In this document: positions 17,189-26,768 of the stretch, in pieces
Layout of the letters: the number at the start of each line of letters is the position of its first letter
Position numbering within the stretch: the stretch's first letter is position 1
Source: Acidobacteriota bacterium
Lineage (GTDB): Bacteria; Acidobacteriota; Terriglobia; Acidiferrales; UBA7541
DNA length: 64,000 nt
Direction of reading: 5' to 3'
Assembly: GCA_013289955.1 (NCBI GenBank)
Contig: JABCYZ010000005.1
Coordinates: 1 to 64,000 of the forward strand
Notes under the pieces: generated by a model
The model's input: the letters and a program-made list of their open reading frames with translations, nothing else
What the model was told of the DNA's origin: nothing
Databases searched by the model: none
Program-made: the position numbers and the translations under genes

Positions 17189-17547
17189 GATTCGTCCTCC
17201 TGCCCCGCGGGCCGCAGGATCCGCGCGATGGCGCCCGCGAGTTTGTCCCACTTGCGGGTCTCGAGAGTAAGTTGCCGCCGGCCGGTGGGTGTCAATTTGT
17301 AAAATTTGGCTCTGCGGTTGTTTTCCGACGTGCCCTCTTCGACAGAAATCCATCGGCGCTTGATCAGGCGATGGAGGGCCGGGTAGAGCGATCCCTGCTC
17401 GACCTGCAACACGTCGTCGGATTTGAATTCGATGGCTTTGGCGATGGCGTGGCCGTGAGCCGGCCCCAGGAGAAGGGTGCGCAGGATCAGCAGGTCCAGC
17501 GTGCCTTGCAGAAGTTCGATGCGTTCGCGTTCTTCTTTGGTAGACAT
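17185..17547 (-). CDS. PadR-family repressor of the three-ADOP operon
   Basis: A 120-residue winged-helix regulator. It has the acidobacterial PadR pattern: [20 protein letters not shown], a recognition region ending [18 protein letters not shown], and a wing with [16 protein letters not shown]. It lacks the long C-terminal coiled coil of classic PadR, as is usual in this subgroup. PadR proteins repress transcription until a ligand is bound, and this one heads the operon of three ADOP permeases, overlapping the first by 4 bp. It very probably regulates them and itself. A near-consensus promoter lies directly upstream and a TAGA-N3-TCTA palindrome overlaps the start codon. Confidence 0.93.
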   Translation of the reverse strand: MSTKEERERIELLQGTLDLLILRTLLLGPAHGHAIAKAIEFKSDDVLQVEQGSLYPALHRLIKRRWISVEEGTSENNRRAKFYKLTPTGRRQLTLETRKWDKLAGAIARILRPAGQEDES

Positions 17548-17584
17548 TCTAGGTGACCATACTGCTCTTCCGGTAGAATGTCAA
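17541..17584 (-). promoter_or_regulatory. Promoter and possible PadR operator of the ADOP operon
   Basis: On the minus strand TTGACA (17579-17584) and TATGGT (17556-17561) are 17 bp apart, a strong sigma-70-type promoter. Just downstream, TAGACATTCTA (plus strand, 17541-17551) is a TAGA-N3-TCTA palindrome overlapping the padR start codon at 17547. A related palindrome, TAGACGTCTA, precedes the other padR gene at 28463, so these may be the PadR binding sites. Confidence 0.6.
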
Positions 17585-17619
17585 GGTGAGTGCAATTTTA
17601 AAAACGGGCGAGCGCGCGG

Positions 17620-20343
17620 CTACTGGGGCGCGGGGCCGCGGACTATCTGCACAAACTCATCGGGGCGGATCCACTTTGCAAAAGCGGCTTTCACCTGGTC
17701 GGCACTCATGGAAAAGTAGATTTGTGCTCCCCGGACCGGTTCGTCGAGCGGGAGTCCGATCTGAGCGCGCCCGAGCAAGCCCCTGGCGACTCCGTCTTCG
17801 CTCGATTCGGCCAGCGGGATTTGGCGCAACAGCAGCGCTTTGGCTTGCTGAAGCTCTCCCTCGGTTACATTTTCCTTCTGCATGGCTTCCAGATCGCGGC
17901 GAATCAGCGCTCTCGCTTTCGACACATTCTTCGGATCGCAGCCGTAGGTAACGGTGTAGATCGTTCTGGTCTTGTCCGCGCTCATGCGAACGTCCACGGT
18001 GTAGACGTACCCGCTCTCCTGCCGAAGATCGTGATACAGCCGCGTGGCATAGAATCCGCCGCCGAGAACATGGTTTCCCATCTGAAGCGGATAATAGCCG
18101 GGATCAAATCGCGTGATGCCAACCGTTTCGGAAAGATTCACCGTGTCCTGAAGCTGGCTTGGATCCGGAATGTTGGCAGCCGACGCTTTGTTGGTCGGAA
18201 CGCGCGGCAAGTCAACCTCCGGTTTGGCGCCGGAGGCTTTCCAGTCTCCAAACCATTTCTCGACGACGCTTCTGGCCTCGGCCGGCGTGATATCGCCGAT
18301 GACCACAATGGTCGTGAGATCGGGACGAAGCGCCTTGGCGTAGTACTGTTTGACGTCGTCGAGTGTTACAGAGGAAACCGTCCGCGCCGTAGCTTCTCGG
18401 AGGGCCGGATCATTGGCCGGAAAGAGGGCCGTACTCAAGGCGCGGCTGGTCTGATAGCCGGGGCTCTTCAATCTGCCCGCCAGATACTGCGCCGTTTGGG
18501 GCTGAATAACCTTGAAAGCCTCTTCTGGAAGCGCGGGGTTTAATTCGTTGTCGGCCAGCAACTGGACTCCCCGGGAAAAATCCTGCTTCAACACCTCCAG
18601 TGAGAACTCGAAGCCGGCGGATTCCTCGGCGGCGATGTCATCGAGGGCCTTCTGAAACGCCAGCCTGTCCAGAGTTTTTGTGCCGTAAGAAAACAGCTCC
18701 TCAAGCACGTCGTTGACCCCGTCTTTTCCGGGTTCCGCTTCCATCCGGGGATCGTTCCGCACGTCTCCCTGAATGGTGATCGTTGGCGATATCTTTTCCG
18801 TGCGGACGATCAGCCGCAGTCCATTGGGCAAGGTCAGGTCCGAAGGCAACGGCTCCTGGCGCGGCTTTTCCAGCGACAGAAGTTTTGACGCGGCCCACAA
18901 GGGCAGTTCCACGGGCTTCTTGGGAGCCGAGGTCAGCTGTTCGCCCCCTCCAAAACCCTGCGCGGATACGGGCCCGCCGGTCGGCTGCGGCTTCAGAACG
19001 GCCGCGATCGATTCCTTATCCACCAAATATTTTTTCGCCACGCGATTTACATCTTCCGCCGTCACCCTCTTCATGGCATCGACATCATCATCGGGCGAAT
19101 TTCGCCCTTCGGCGGCAAGCGCTTCCGACCATGCTTCTGCAAGCCCCGGGATGGAGTTTCGGCGGAACTCAACTCTCGCGATCTCTTTGCGCTTGGCGGC
19201 TTCGACCAGTTCGGCGGGCACGCCGTTGGCGGCGTAATCAGACATGATCTTGCGCATTTCCGCGGTCAGCGGAGCCGCGTCCCCTTCGGCGGGCAATATG
19301 GCAGCGCTGTAGAGCACGCTGGCCTTGGGAAATGTTTCCGCGAGACCGAAGCCTGTCTGGAGTGCTTTCCCTTGCGGAACGAGCGCATACAAATTTCCGC
19401 GCTGGCTCCCCAAAACGTCACTCAGAATCTGCACCGCAGCAAAATCCGGGCTCTCCGTTCCGGCGGCGCGGTAGGAAACGAAGGCCAGCAAGTAGGGAAG
19501 GTTGCTATCGAGCGTGAAGGACTCCGACTTTACGGGCGCCAGCGCAATCTCGGCGCGTGATGGCAGGGATTTCCTGCCGATTTTTCCGTACAACTCCTTG
19601 ACGGAGGCCAGCACCGCACCCGGTTCGACATCGCCCGCAATCACCAGAATGGCGTTATTGGGGGCATACCACTTCCTGTAAAACTCCTTGAGCATCTCGC
19701 CGGTGGTGGCCTCGAAGGAGTCGTGAGTCCCGAGCGCGTCATGGCTATATACGGTTCCGGAGAACATGTCCTCATTCAGACGGGTGATGAACTTATACGT
19801 AGGGTTTGAAAGGTCGCGCGCGACTTCTTGCTCGATCGCGCCTTTTTCATTTGCCCACTCCGCCGGAGAGTCTTCCACATCCTGCATGCAAGCCGCGTCG
19901 AGGCGCAGCGCAATGTCCAGATCGGTGGCGGGGACGGTCTCGAAATACTGCGTGATATTCTGCTGTGTGTCGGCGTTGCCGGCTCCTCCGAGCTGGGCAT
20001 AGATCGCAGCCGTCTGATCGGCGTTTACTCCTGCACATCCTCGGAAAGACATGTGCTCCTGTGCATGGGCCATTCCCGGAAAGCCCGCGGGCGTTTCGTT
20101 GCCGCCCACCAGGTAGTTCTCCTCAACGGTCACTACGGGAGCAAGCGGATCGCGGACGATCACAACTCTCAGTCCGTTTTCCAGGGTCGCTCGCGTGACG
20201 TCGGAGATTCCGGCGGTCTTCTCTTGCCCTGAGATCAAGGACCCGGCGATCAAGACAGCTGCGCAAGTGCTAAGTGCACGGACCAAGGTGGTTCCCCTTT
20301 GTGAGATGGCTAGCCTGTGTGTTCCAGAAACAGCGTAGGACAT
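17620..20343 (-). CDS. M16-family zinc protease, exported, two-domain
   Basis: A 907-residue insulinase/pitrilysin-type protein with an N-terminal hydrophobic segment (~20-40) suggesting export. The inverted zinc motif HxxEH is present as HAQEH (H93, E96, H97), with a downstream NEKGAIEQEV segment supplying the third ligand. The second half (from ~480) repeats the M16 fold but lacks HxxEH, as expected for the inactive partner domain that closes the chamber. Such enzymes degrade peptides in the periplasm. The ATG at 20343 is used; a TTG at 20286 preceded by AAAGGGG would give a more typical signal peptide. It stands between the padR promoter and an HExxH protein gene on the same strand. Confidence 0.92.
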   Translation of the reverse strand: MSYAVSGTHRLAISQRGTTLVRALSTCAAVLIAGSLISGQEKTAGISDVTRATLENGLRVVIVRDPLAPVVTVEENYLVGGNETPAGFPGMAHAQEHMSFRGCAGVNADQTAAIYAQLGGAGNADTQQNITQYFETVPATDLDIALRLDAACMQDVEDSPAEWANEKGAIEQEVARDLSNPTYKFITRLNEDMFSGTVYSHDALGTHDSFEATTGEMLKEFYRKWYAPNNAILVIAGDVEPGAVLASVKELYGKIGRKSLPSRAEIALAPVKSESFTLDSNLPYLLAFVSYRAAGTESPDFAAVQILSDVLGSQRGNLYALVPQGKALQTGFGLAETFPKASVLYSAAILPAEGDAAPLTAEMRKIMSDYAANGVPAELVEAAKRKEIARVEFRRNSIPGLAEAWSEALAAEGRNSPDDDVDAMKRVTAEDVNRVAKKYLVDKESIAAVLKPQPTGGPVSAQGFGGGEQLTSAPKKPVELPLWAASKLLSLEKPRQEPLPSDLTLPNGLRLIVRTEKISPTITIQGDVRNDPRMEAEPGKDGVNDVLEELFSYGTKTLDRLAFQKALDDIAAEESAGFEFSLEVLKQDFSRGVQLLADNELNPALPEEAFKVIQPQTAQYLAGRLKSPGYQTSRALSTALFPANDPALREATARTVSSVTLDDVKQYYAKALRPDLTTIVVIGDITPAEARSVVEKWFGDWKASGAKPEVDLPRVPTNKASAANIPDPSQLQDTVNLSETVGITRFDPGYYPLQMGNHVLGGGFYATRLYHDLRQESGYVYTVDVRMSADKTRTIYTVTYGCDPKNVSKARALIRRDLEAMQKENVTEGELQQAKALLLRQIPLAESSEDGVARGLLGRAQIGLPLDEPVRGAQIYFSMSADQVKAAFAKWIRPDEFVQIVRGPAPQ

Positions 20344-20494
20344 TCGGGCGCGAACTCCTTACCGCCTCTATTGCTCTGATGCCGTGATACCCGCTCCCGG
20401 GCGCCTGGCGTCCAAGTATGCCTGGGCGGCATTATCTCACTTTCGCATGGGTTTATCGCGCAGGCCGCGACTTGGTGTCTCTCGGGCAGGGTTA

Positions 20495-21478
20495 TCAAAA
20501 TGCGCCGAACTGCTTCCGGGCCGTTTGCCTGGCTTGCTGTGCGCGGGATTCTATCTCGCTGCGGCAGTGGCGCAGCACTTCGTCGGTATTTCTGACCGAT
20601 TTGCCGTCAAGATTGTCGGCGTCTTCAGGGAGAAGATTGACGATGTGGCCAAACTCATGGAGAAGCGTGACGATCCGCGCGGGCAGCGTATCGCCAATAT
20701 AAGTTCCCACGGTCAGCAGCCGCGTGCCCTCCGGGTGTACGGGGCCCGCTTCTCGGCCGGTCTTTAGCAGCTGGCCCTGGGGCCTGTAGAATGCGCCGTT
20801 GGCATTGATGATAATCGCGGTGTGAGCTCCCCCATCCTGAGTGGCGCGCGCCACGTACGGTTGCCGCCGGATGACGATCGATTCTTCCCTCGCTGACTCG
20901 AAAATATCCCGCGGACCATCCCGGTCAAGCAAGAAGCTGAGCGACTGGAAAGTAGCGGCGGCGGATGCCTCCTTGGTTTCAAACCATTCCGTGCAGGCAT
21001 TTTGGGAACGAAGTATGTCCAGAACTTCTTCGCGAGCCTCGGCGATTTTGACGCCCGCCTTGCCGAGCGCCGACAGCTGTGCGGGGACGCTATCTTCCGT
21101 CTCGTTGCAGGAAAAAGTGCGGGGAGGACCGGCGATTCCGGCGGCCATCTGAGGGCAGGGATCCTTGGCAAGAATCCGTGGCGCGGCAGGGGGAGCGGCG
21201 TCCAGGCACACGCCAAGTAGTGGTTCAGAGACGCTAGAAGGACCAGGGATCCCATTTACCGCCGGCGGCTCGATGCCATCGGTAAATCGCCAAGCCACAA
21301 GTGAATTCAGGGAGGACGCCTCGCATCTGGCCATCCAGCCGCCGGAACTCATTCGGTTGCCGGGCATTTTGGAAGTATCTAAGAGGGCCGTGCTTTGCGG
21401 ATAGCCGGGTCGACTGCCAAGGAAACACATAACCAGAACGAGAAAGATGGCGCGCGGGCTAGTACGAGTGGCGAACAT
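20495..21478 (-). CDS. Exported protein with HExxH zinc-metalloprotease-like motif
   Basis: A 327-residue protein starting MFATRTSPRAIFLVLVMCFL, a clear signal peptide, with GGAAGGA just upstream of the ATG at 21478. The C-terminal part has TLLHEFGHIVNLLPEDAD (H274, E275, H278), a zinc-protease-like HExxH, followed by a conserved-looking NTDEVLRHC segment. The middle contains several cysteines that may form disulphides in the periplasm. The family is not one I can name; a peptidase role is inferred from the motif alone. It lies 150 bp upstream of the M16 protease gene on the same strand. Confidence 0.7.
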   Translation of the reverse strand: MFATRTSPRAIFLVLVMCFLGSRPGYPQSTALLDTSKMPGNRMSSGGWMARCEASSLNSLVAWRFTDGIEPPAVNGIPGPSSVSEPLLGVCLDAAPPAAPRILAKDPCPQMAAGIAGPPRTFSCNETEDSVPAQLSALGKAGVKIAEAREEVLDILRSQNACTEWFETKEASAAATFQSLSFLLDRDGPRDIFESAREESIVIRRQPYVARATQDGGAHTAIIINANGAFYRPQGQLLKTGREAGPVHPEGTRLLTVGTYIGDTLPARIVTLLHEFGHIVNLLPEDADNLDGKSVRNTDEVLRHCRSEIESRAQQARQTARKQFGAF

Positions 21479-21853
21479 TGCTTCCTTCCCCGCCCCGACT
21501 GAGCCACCACAGACCGTTTCGAGGGAAGTTCGTTTGAGTGGCCACCAACCCAATCGAACTGAGCGAACGGTACCATCATTTGCCGAGGCTACCTGGAAGA
21601 CGAGAACTTTCGACCGAAGTCACCTCAATTGTTTCTGGAATTCTCTCGAATTAAGAATAGAAGGGACCGGTTTTATGGTCTTTGGGTAAATTAGTTATAA
21701 ATTGCCGGCCCGGCTGGGAGCTCGAAATCCAGGGGAAGCTCGTCCGGCAACGCTCATCTTCGCGTTTCAGAGCCTCGCACTCCCGCGGGCTTGCCGACGG
21801 CCGAGGCTGACCAGGACGGTATGCTCTTACTCCTGGCGGAGCCGGCCGGGCGA
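21479..21853. other. Intergenic region, no gene seen
   Basis: About 375 bp between two minus-strand genes. It has an AT-rich patch at ~21690-21712 (minus-strand TTTATAACTAATTTACCC) that could hold the promoter of the HExxH protein gene. No stable hairpin with a U-run follows the transporter gene end at 21854, and no credible small frame was found. Confidence 0.4.
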
Positions 21854-23770
21854 TCAGGCTTTCTTGCTTTCTTCGGCCTTGGGCCTGGCGGACCATGCTT
21901 TTTCAGAGATGTAATAGGGCGACGACACGGTAAAGATGCGCTCGTTTCCTCGCACCAGCATCGTCCACTCGAGTAAGCGCCCCCGCTGGTTGTGCAGAAA
22001 ATACTCGTACCAATGATCTTCGACCAACTCGGGAATCACCACCACAATGCGCCGGTCCGGATGTTTCTCCGACAAATCGAGGATGTATTGCACGAGGGGA
22101 ATTATGATGAAGCGGTACGGCGAAGGGAGAATCACAAACTGCGGCGGCTCGCTGCCGGCCTCCTCGAAGGGCCTTTCCACATACCGCTCCCAGTCCTCGC
22201 GCAGCAACTCCGAGTGCTCCCCTGGCTCGACGTGAATGGCAATAATCTCCGGCGAGATCCGAGAAGCGAATTCCAAAGCCTGTTTGCAGATCCGGCTCCA
22301 CCGGTCAACGGGCACAATCACGATGGGAGGCTGCCCGTGGGTCGCAGGAGCCACGGCCTCGCTGGAAGTGGTCGCCACCAAAACGGCGTGATAGTGGCGG
22401 CGCACTCTGCGAAAGAAAAATATCAGCATCGGAATGAACAGCAGCGTGATCCAGGCGCCCTCTGCGAACTTCGCGATCAGCACCACAATCACGGTGATTC
22501 CGGTAACACACCCGCCCAGCCCGTTGACCAGTGCGCTTTTGAACCAATGCGGCCCGCGGTTTTTCCGCCAATGCACGACCATCCCAAACTGCGACAAGGT
22601 AAACGCCAGAAAAGCTCCCACGGCGTACAAAGGAATCAGGTTGTCGGTTACGCCGCCAAACACCACCAGGAGCAGCGCCGTCAGCACGGCCAGGACCACG
22701 ATCCCATAGGTGTAAACGAGACGCCGGCCGCGATATCCGAAGGCATGGGGCAAATAGTTATTCGAAGCGATGGCCTTGCAGAGTCTCGGAAAGTCCGCGA
22801 ACGCTGTATTCGCCGAAAGGGAAAGCACCAGGAGAATCGAAGCCATTGTCAGATAATAAAAAATGCCTTTCCCAAAGACCGCCGCAATCAGCATCGAAAG
22901 CAAACTCTGATAACCAGGCTTTCCCGGGTCGGTAGCCGCAAATCCGTAGACTTTCACCAAATAAGAAATCCCCGCCAGCAGCAAGGCCAAAAGAAAAATA
23001 ATGATCGTAAGCGTGCGCTGCGCGTTCTTCACGCCCGGTTCGCGGAACGCCTTCACGCCATTGCTGACGGCCTCGACGCCGGTCAGCGCCGTGCAGCCGC
23101 TCGAAAACACTTTCAAGAGCAGCCAGAAGCTGACCGCCTGGGTCATCGCTGGAGGAGGCGGTAAAGCCGCAAGCGGCGCTGGATGGCCTCCGCTGAGCAG
23201 CGTTCGCACCAAACCGCCCGCAATCGTGATCAGCAGCGTCCCCACAAACAGGTAAGTCGGGAGCATAAAGGCAACCCCGGCTTCGCGCACTCCCCGCAGG
23301 TTGATGATGGTGATGATGAAGAGAATTCCGACGCAGATCGCCACCGTGTGCGGCAGAAGAGAAGGAGCCGCGGAAACCAGCGCACCGACGCCCGCCGAAA
23401 TCCCCACCGCGGCGGTAAGAATGTAGTCCGTAAGCAAGGCCGCAGCAGCCAGCAAACTCGGAAACGCTCCGAGGTTGTAGCGCGCCACGGTGTAGGATCC
23501 GCCGCCCGAGGGATAGGCGGCAATCGTCTGGCGGTAGGAAAAATAAACAATGACCAGCAGCGTGATGATCGCCGCGCTGACCGGTACAATGTACTGCACG
23601 CCCAAAAGCCCAAGCGGAATCAACAAACTGAGCGCCGCTTCCGGTCCGTAAGCCGCCGAGCTGAGCCCGTCTAACCCGAAAATTGGAATGCCACGCGCCG
23701 GACCAATTTGTTCGGCGCGTTCGTCAGATGTCAGGATCGGCTTGCCAACGAGTAAGTCGAGAATATTCAT
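21854..23770 (-). CDS. APC-superfamily permease with C-terminal USP-like domain
   Basis: A 638-residue inner-membrane transporter with about 12 helices. The unwound first helix is in GLDGLSSAAYGPEA and helix 3 begins AAYPSGGGSYTVARYNLG; both are typical of the APC branch that includes the potassium importer KimA (YdaO) as well as amino-acid carriers. The last ~170 residues form a soluble domain with a universal-stress-like beginning (PPIVIVPVDRWSRICKQALEFA) and ending VSSPYYISEKAW, probably regulatory. The substrate is not settled; potassium uptake is a fair guess from the KimA-like layout. I looked for a c-di-AMP riboswitch upstream and saw none. Confidence 0.85.
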   Translation of the reverse strand: MNILDLLVGKPILTSDERAEQIGPARGIPIFGLDGLSSAAYGPEAALSLLIPLGLLGVQYIVPVSAAIITLLVIVYFSYRQTIAAYPSGGGSYTVARYNLGAFPSLLAAAALLTDYILTAAVGISAGVGALVSAAPSLLPHTVAICVGILFIITIINLRGVREAGVAFMLPTYLFVGTLLITIAGGLVRTLLSGGHPAPLAALPPPPAMTQAVSFWLLLKVFSSGCTALTGVEAVSNGVKAFREPGVKNAQRTLTIIIFLLALLLAGISYLVKVYGFAATDPGKPGYQSLLSMLIAAVFGKGIFYYLTMASILLVLSLSANTAFADFPRLCKAIASNNYLPHAFGYRGRRLVYTYGIVVLAVLTALLLVVFGGVTDNLIPLYAVGAFLAFTLSQFGMVVHWRKNRGPHWFKSALVNGLGGCVTGITVIVVLIAKFAEGAWITLLFIPMLIFFFRRVRRHYHAVLVATTSSEAVAPATHGQPPIVIVPVDRWSRICKQALEFASRISPEIIAIHVEPGEHSELLREDWERYVERPFEEAGSEPPQFVILPSPYRFIIIPLVQYILDLSEKHPDRRIVVVIPELVEDHWYEYFLHNQRGRLLEWTMLVRGNERIFTVSSPYYISEKAWSARPKAEESKKA

Positions 23771-23916
23771 AGGCGGTCCGAGGTGGACGAGAGCGTATTT
23801 TCGGCCAGTCCATTTGCAACGAGAACGGGGGGAAAGTCAACCATGGCGAGAGGGAGAATAGCTCCGGATTTGTTACCGGCGCGTGACGGGCCCGGCACAG
23901 ATCTCTTCCGGAGAAG

Positions 23917-24699
23917 TTACCGGAAGACGGTGCTTAGGAAAGGATAGTGACTGGCGGCGGCCATGAAAAACAGCATGGGGAACGATAGCCAAAAAGAAAC
24001 GCGGGCAGTCAGAAAGTTCCAGCGCATCAGCCGCTCGGCTTCGGGAGGCATTGGCGCTCCTTGCTCTGCGCTCGTGCGCGCCCACTTGATCAGCTTTTTC
24101 TGGACGCGCCACACAACTCCCCAGGTGTTTAGCAGCATGACGAGACCCAGTCCTCCACCGACACTGATCGAGAGATGGGCGTTCGAGACACTCGCTCCGC
24201 CGTTCAAAGCCAGTACGAGCCATGACGCGGCGACCACGACAAGCGCGATTCCCATTCCGCGCACCCAGGCACTATCGAGAAACCCTTTGGCAGGGAGTTG
24301 AAACGCGTAAATGAGAAGGTATGCCACGGCCCAGACGAGCAGCCACCAGCCCAGCCATTGGATGGCCAGCGAGGGGTCGCCCGCAGCTCGCGCGTCAGCA
24401 AAGAGGTGCAGCTGAAAATAGCGAATGCCCACCAATACAGTGACGAGCGCCGACCAGCGAAACCAGGCCATGGCTTTGGACATCAAGGCTGGATAGATTT
24501 TTACGCGGGCTGCCGGCTCGACTTCTTTCATCGCCGGCGTCAGCACCAGGTTGAAGAAGTACAGAAGGCCGATCCAGAGGATGCCGAAGATGAGATGCAT
24601 CCAGCGCAAGGCCATCATCTCGTTGGCGAGCGGATTTTCGAGAAACGAAAAATGCGGTTTCCATGCCGGAAAAGCAAGCGCCAGGAGAGAGAAAACCAT
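23917..24699 (-). CDS. Urate hydroxylase PuuD-like (urate oxidase N-terminal) membrane protein
   Basis: A 260-residue integral membrane protein with about seven or eight helices. The segment LRWMHLIFGILWIGLLYFFN with following TPAMKEVEP is characteristic of the Urate_ox_N family, in which PuuD-type proteins carry this membrane part plus a cytochrome c domain. Here the cytochrome c domain is absent, so it is a stand-alone membrane domain of uncertain activity, possibly haem-binding through its conserved histidines. The start at 24699 is chosen to begin directly before the first helix. No purine-degradation genes are nearby, so a role in urate oxidation is not supported by context. Confidence 0.75.
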   Translation of the reverse strand: MVFSLLALAFPAWKPHFSFLENPLANEMMALRWMHLIFGILWIGLLYFFNLVLTPAMKEVEPAARVKIYPALMSKAMAWFRWSALVTVLVGIRYFQLHLFADARAAGDPSLAIQWLGWWLLVWAVAYLLIYAFQLPAKGFLDSAWVRGMGIALVVVAASWLVLALNGGASVSNAHLSISVGGGLGLVMLLNTWGVVWRVQKKLIKWARTSAEQGAPMPPEAERLMRWNFLTARVSFWLSFPMLFFMAAASHYPFLSTVFR

Positions 24700-24827
24700 G
24701 GAAGACCTCCGGCTTGAAACGGACCAAGCGGGCCCCGCGAATCGCGGTTCCACAGACACCGTAGCGGAATCCGCCCGAGGGCGTCAACGGGCCGCCGAGG
24801 GATCGATCCTTTCCTCCCGGAGAAAAC

Positions 24828-26477
24828 TCATTGGTTCGTTGTGGTATTCGACGCGGCGGCGTTTCCGATGGCGGCGCCGTTGACGACCAGTTCGACGCGG
24901 CGATTGCGCTGGCGGCCGTCGACAGTGTCGTTCGTGGCGACCGGCTGCGTTTTCCCGAAGCCGCGCGCCGTGATGGTTGTCGCGGGCACTCCATTCTCTG
25001 CGAGGAAATCGCGCACGGAGTCCGCGCGGCGCTCGGAGAGTTGCTGGTTAAATTCATCGGTGCCCACGCTGTCGGTGTGGCCTTCAATCTCTAGTGTCAG
25101 CCCGGGATGCGCCAGGAGAATGCCCGAGATTTTCGCCAGCTTTTCGCGCGCGCCGGGCTTTAGCGTGTAGCTGCCGGTATCGAAAAGCACGTCGGACATA
25201 TTAACGATGAGCCCGCGAGCGGAATCGCGCGTTTGTAAAATGGAATTCAGCTGGTTCAGGAGTTGCGCGCGCAGTTCCCCTTTTTCTGCCTCGGCTCTTG
25301 CGGCGGCCTGGCGTGCCTTGTCGGCTTCGGCCTCGGCGGCCCGCCGCTGATCGACGGCGGCGGCTTTGTCCCGCGCGGCTTGTTCGGCGGCGGCCTGCGC
25401 GGCCTGCTGCTGCGCCACGGCGGCGGCGGTGGCTTGCTCGGCTTCCGCTTTTTGGCGCGCGGCATCGGCGGCGGCTTGTTCCGCTTCCTGCTTCATGCGA
25501 ACGGCTTCGGCTTTGGCGGCTTCCGCCTGCAAGCGAGCTTGCTCGGCGTCCTGGCGACGCTTGATTTCGGCGGCGGCTTGTTCCTCCGCCGCTTTCTTGT
25601 CCGCAAGCGCTTTGGCTTGCGCTTCTTGCTCGGCCTTTTGCTTTACGGCCATGACGCGCGCTTCTTCGGCGGTTTCGACGACTTCACGGGCGGCGGCTTC
25701 GACGGATTTTTTCTCGCTCTTGCGGCTGTAAACTTCTTCGGCGTTCCTGAGTTGTGTCTCGGCCTTGCTGAGCGAAGACGGCGCGTATTTATCGGCTTGG
25801 GCGATGCGCGCGATGCGAACGGCGTTGCGTGCTTCAAAGAGCTCGAGAGGCGTTTTGCGGTCGATGCCGAAGATGGCGTTGTCGATTTTGGTGTTCGTCG
25901 AAGAATAAGTTCCGCGGGCGAGCAATTCATACTGCGCGTCGATATTTTCCACTTTGCCCTGCGTAGCGGGTCCGAGCGTATTTTCCAGAACAACCATGTT
26001 GCCGGGCTGCGTGACGGCGAAATACGGCTCGGCGGTGACGATCATGCCGAAAGTCTGCATGTCCGTGATGGCCTTGACCTGGCCGCTGCCATTTTTGAGA
26101 GCCACTTCGCCGAGATTCACGGCGCGGCCCTGGGGTGACACGGCCCAAAGAACGTAGGTGAGATATTCGAGGCCAAATTTCGTGGCCTCGTCAAAGCCCG
26201 TAAACTTGGCTTCGATTTCCATATGCGTGCTCTTGCTATCCACTCTCGCTTCGCCCGAGGCGCCCTGCATGAGTTCGGTGCCGCTGAAATCAATCCTCGT
26301 CGAGCCCCCCGCGCGGCGGTAATTGACGGCCTTGGTGGTGCGGGAGACGGTCCCGGAAGCAGACGATGGCGAGGTGGCAGCGGCTTGCGGCGCGGTAGCA
26401 GGCGCTTGGCCGAAAGCGGGAGCGGCGAGGATGCCGAGCATGCCCGTCATTCTGAGATAAAAAGATGCCTTTTTCAC
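24828..26477 (-). CDS. OmpA-family outer membrane protein with Ala-rich coiled coil
   Basis: A 549-residue exported protein. It probably starts at GTG (26477), preceded by GGAGGAG, giving VKKASFYLRMTGMLGILAAP as signal peptide. Residues ~60-200 form a beta-rich domain of unknown type. From ~215 to ~400 the protein is an extremely Ala/Glu/Gln-rich helix (for example EEQAAAEIKRRQDAEQARLQ), a long coiled coil like that of TolA or Pal-associated proteins. The last ~110 residues are an OmpA peptidoglycan-binding domain: VLFDTGSYTLKPGAREKLAK, EGHTDSVGTDEFNQQLSERR and RNRRVELVV. It likely tethers the outer membrane to the cell wall. Confidence 0.9.
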   Translation of the reverse strand: MKKASFYLRMTGMLGILAAPAFGQAPATAPQAAATSPSSASGTVSRTTKAVNYRRAGGSTRIDFSGTELMQGASGEARVDSKSTHMEIEAKFTGFDEATKFGLEYLTYVLWAVSPQGRAVNLGEVALKNGSGQVKAITDMQTFGMIVTAEPYFAVTQPGNMVVLENTLGPATQGKVENIDAQYELLARGTYSSTNTKIDNAIFGIDRKTPLELFEARNAVRIARIAQADKYAPSSLSKAETQLRNAEEVYSRKSEKKSVEAAAREVVETAEEARVMAVKQKAEQEAQAKALADKKAAEEQAAAEIKRRQDAEQARLQAEAAKAEAVRMKQEAEQAAADAARQKAEAEQATAAAVAQQQAAQAAAEQAARDKAAAVDQRRAAEAEADKARQAAARAEAEKGELRAQLLNQLNSILQTRDSARGLIVNMSDVLFDTGSYTLKPGAREKLAKISGILLAHPGLTLEIEGHTDSVGTDEFNQQLSERRADSVRDFLAENGVPATTITARGFGKTQPVATNDTVDGRQRNRRVELVVNGAAIGNAAASNTTTNQ

Positions 26478-26748
26478 GTCAGACTCCTCCATCGCCGTCG
26501 GTGGCGATATCTTCTAAACATAGGGACGCGCGCTTCTTGCGGGCGAGCGCCTGAAACTCCGGTAAGGAGTTATGTCCTAGGGTCTTTTTATCGTAACAAG
26601 AAAGAGGGGAAGCGGAAGGGGCTGGGGCGGGCGTTTTGTACAACTGATTACGAGCGGGACGGAAGAAATAGGATGGTTTGGGGCTCCTAAGCGGAGGAGC
26701 GGGACGGCCCGCCCGAGCGAGGTGCGCGAGCAAATTTTGCGGTTCGTT

Positions 26749-26768
26749 AGTAGAGTAGATGCTCTACT
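26749..26768 (+). promoter_or_regulatory. Inverted repeat overlapping the DHA2 exporter start codon
   Basis: AGTAGAG (26749-26755) and CTCTACT (26762-26768) are perfect inverted repeats with a 6-nt centre that contains the first in-frame ATG (26759). It could be a repressor operator, or an mRNA hairpin that affects start-codon access. If translation begins at the next ATG (26771), the hairpin sits immediately upstream and there is no ordinary ribosome site. Confidence 0.45.

Noticed and set aside
23771..23916. c-di-AMP (ydaO) riboswitch before the KimA-like transporter
   Set aside because: The upstream stretch is short and has none of the conserved ydaO elements; the next gene comes from another direction of expression.
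25263..26138. Gly/Phe-rich 291-codon frame opposite the OmpA-family gene
   Set aside because: It mirrors the Ala/Glu-rich coiled-coil codons of the real gene on the other strand; the composition is explained by that alone.
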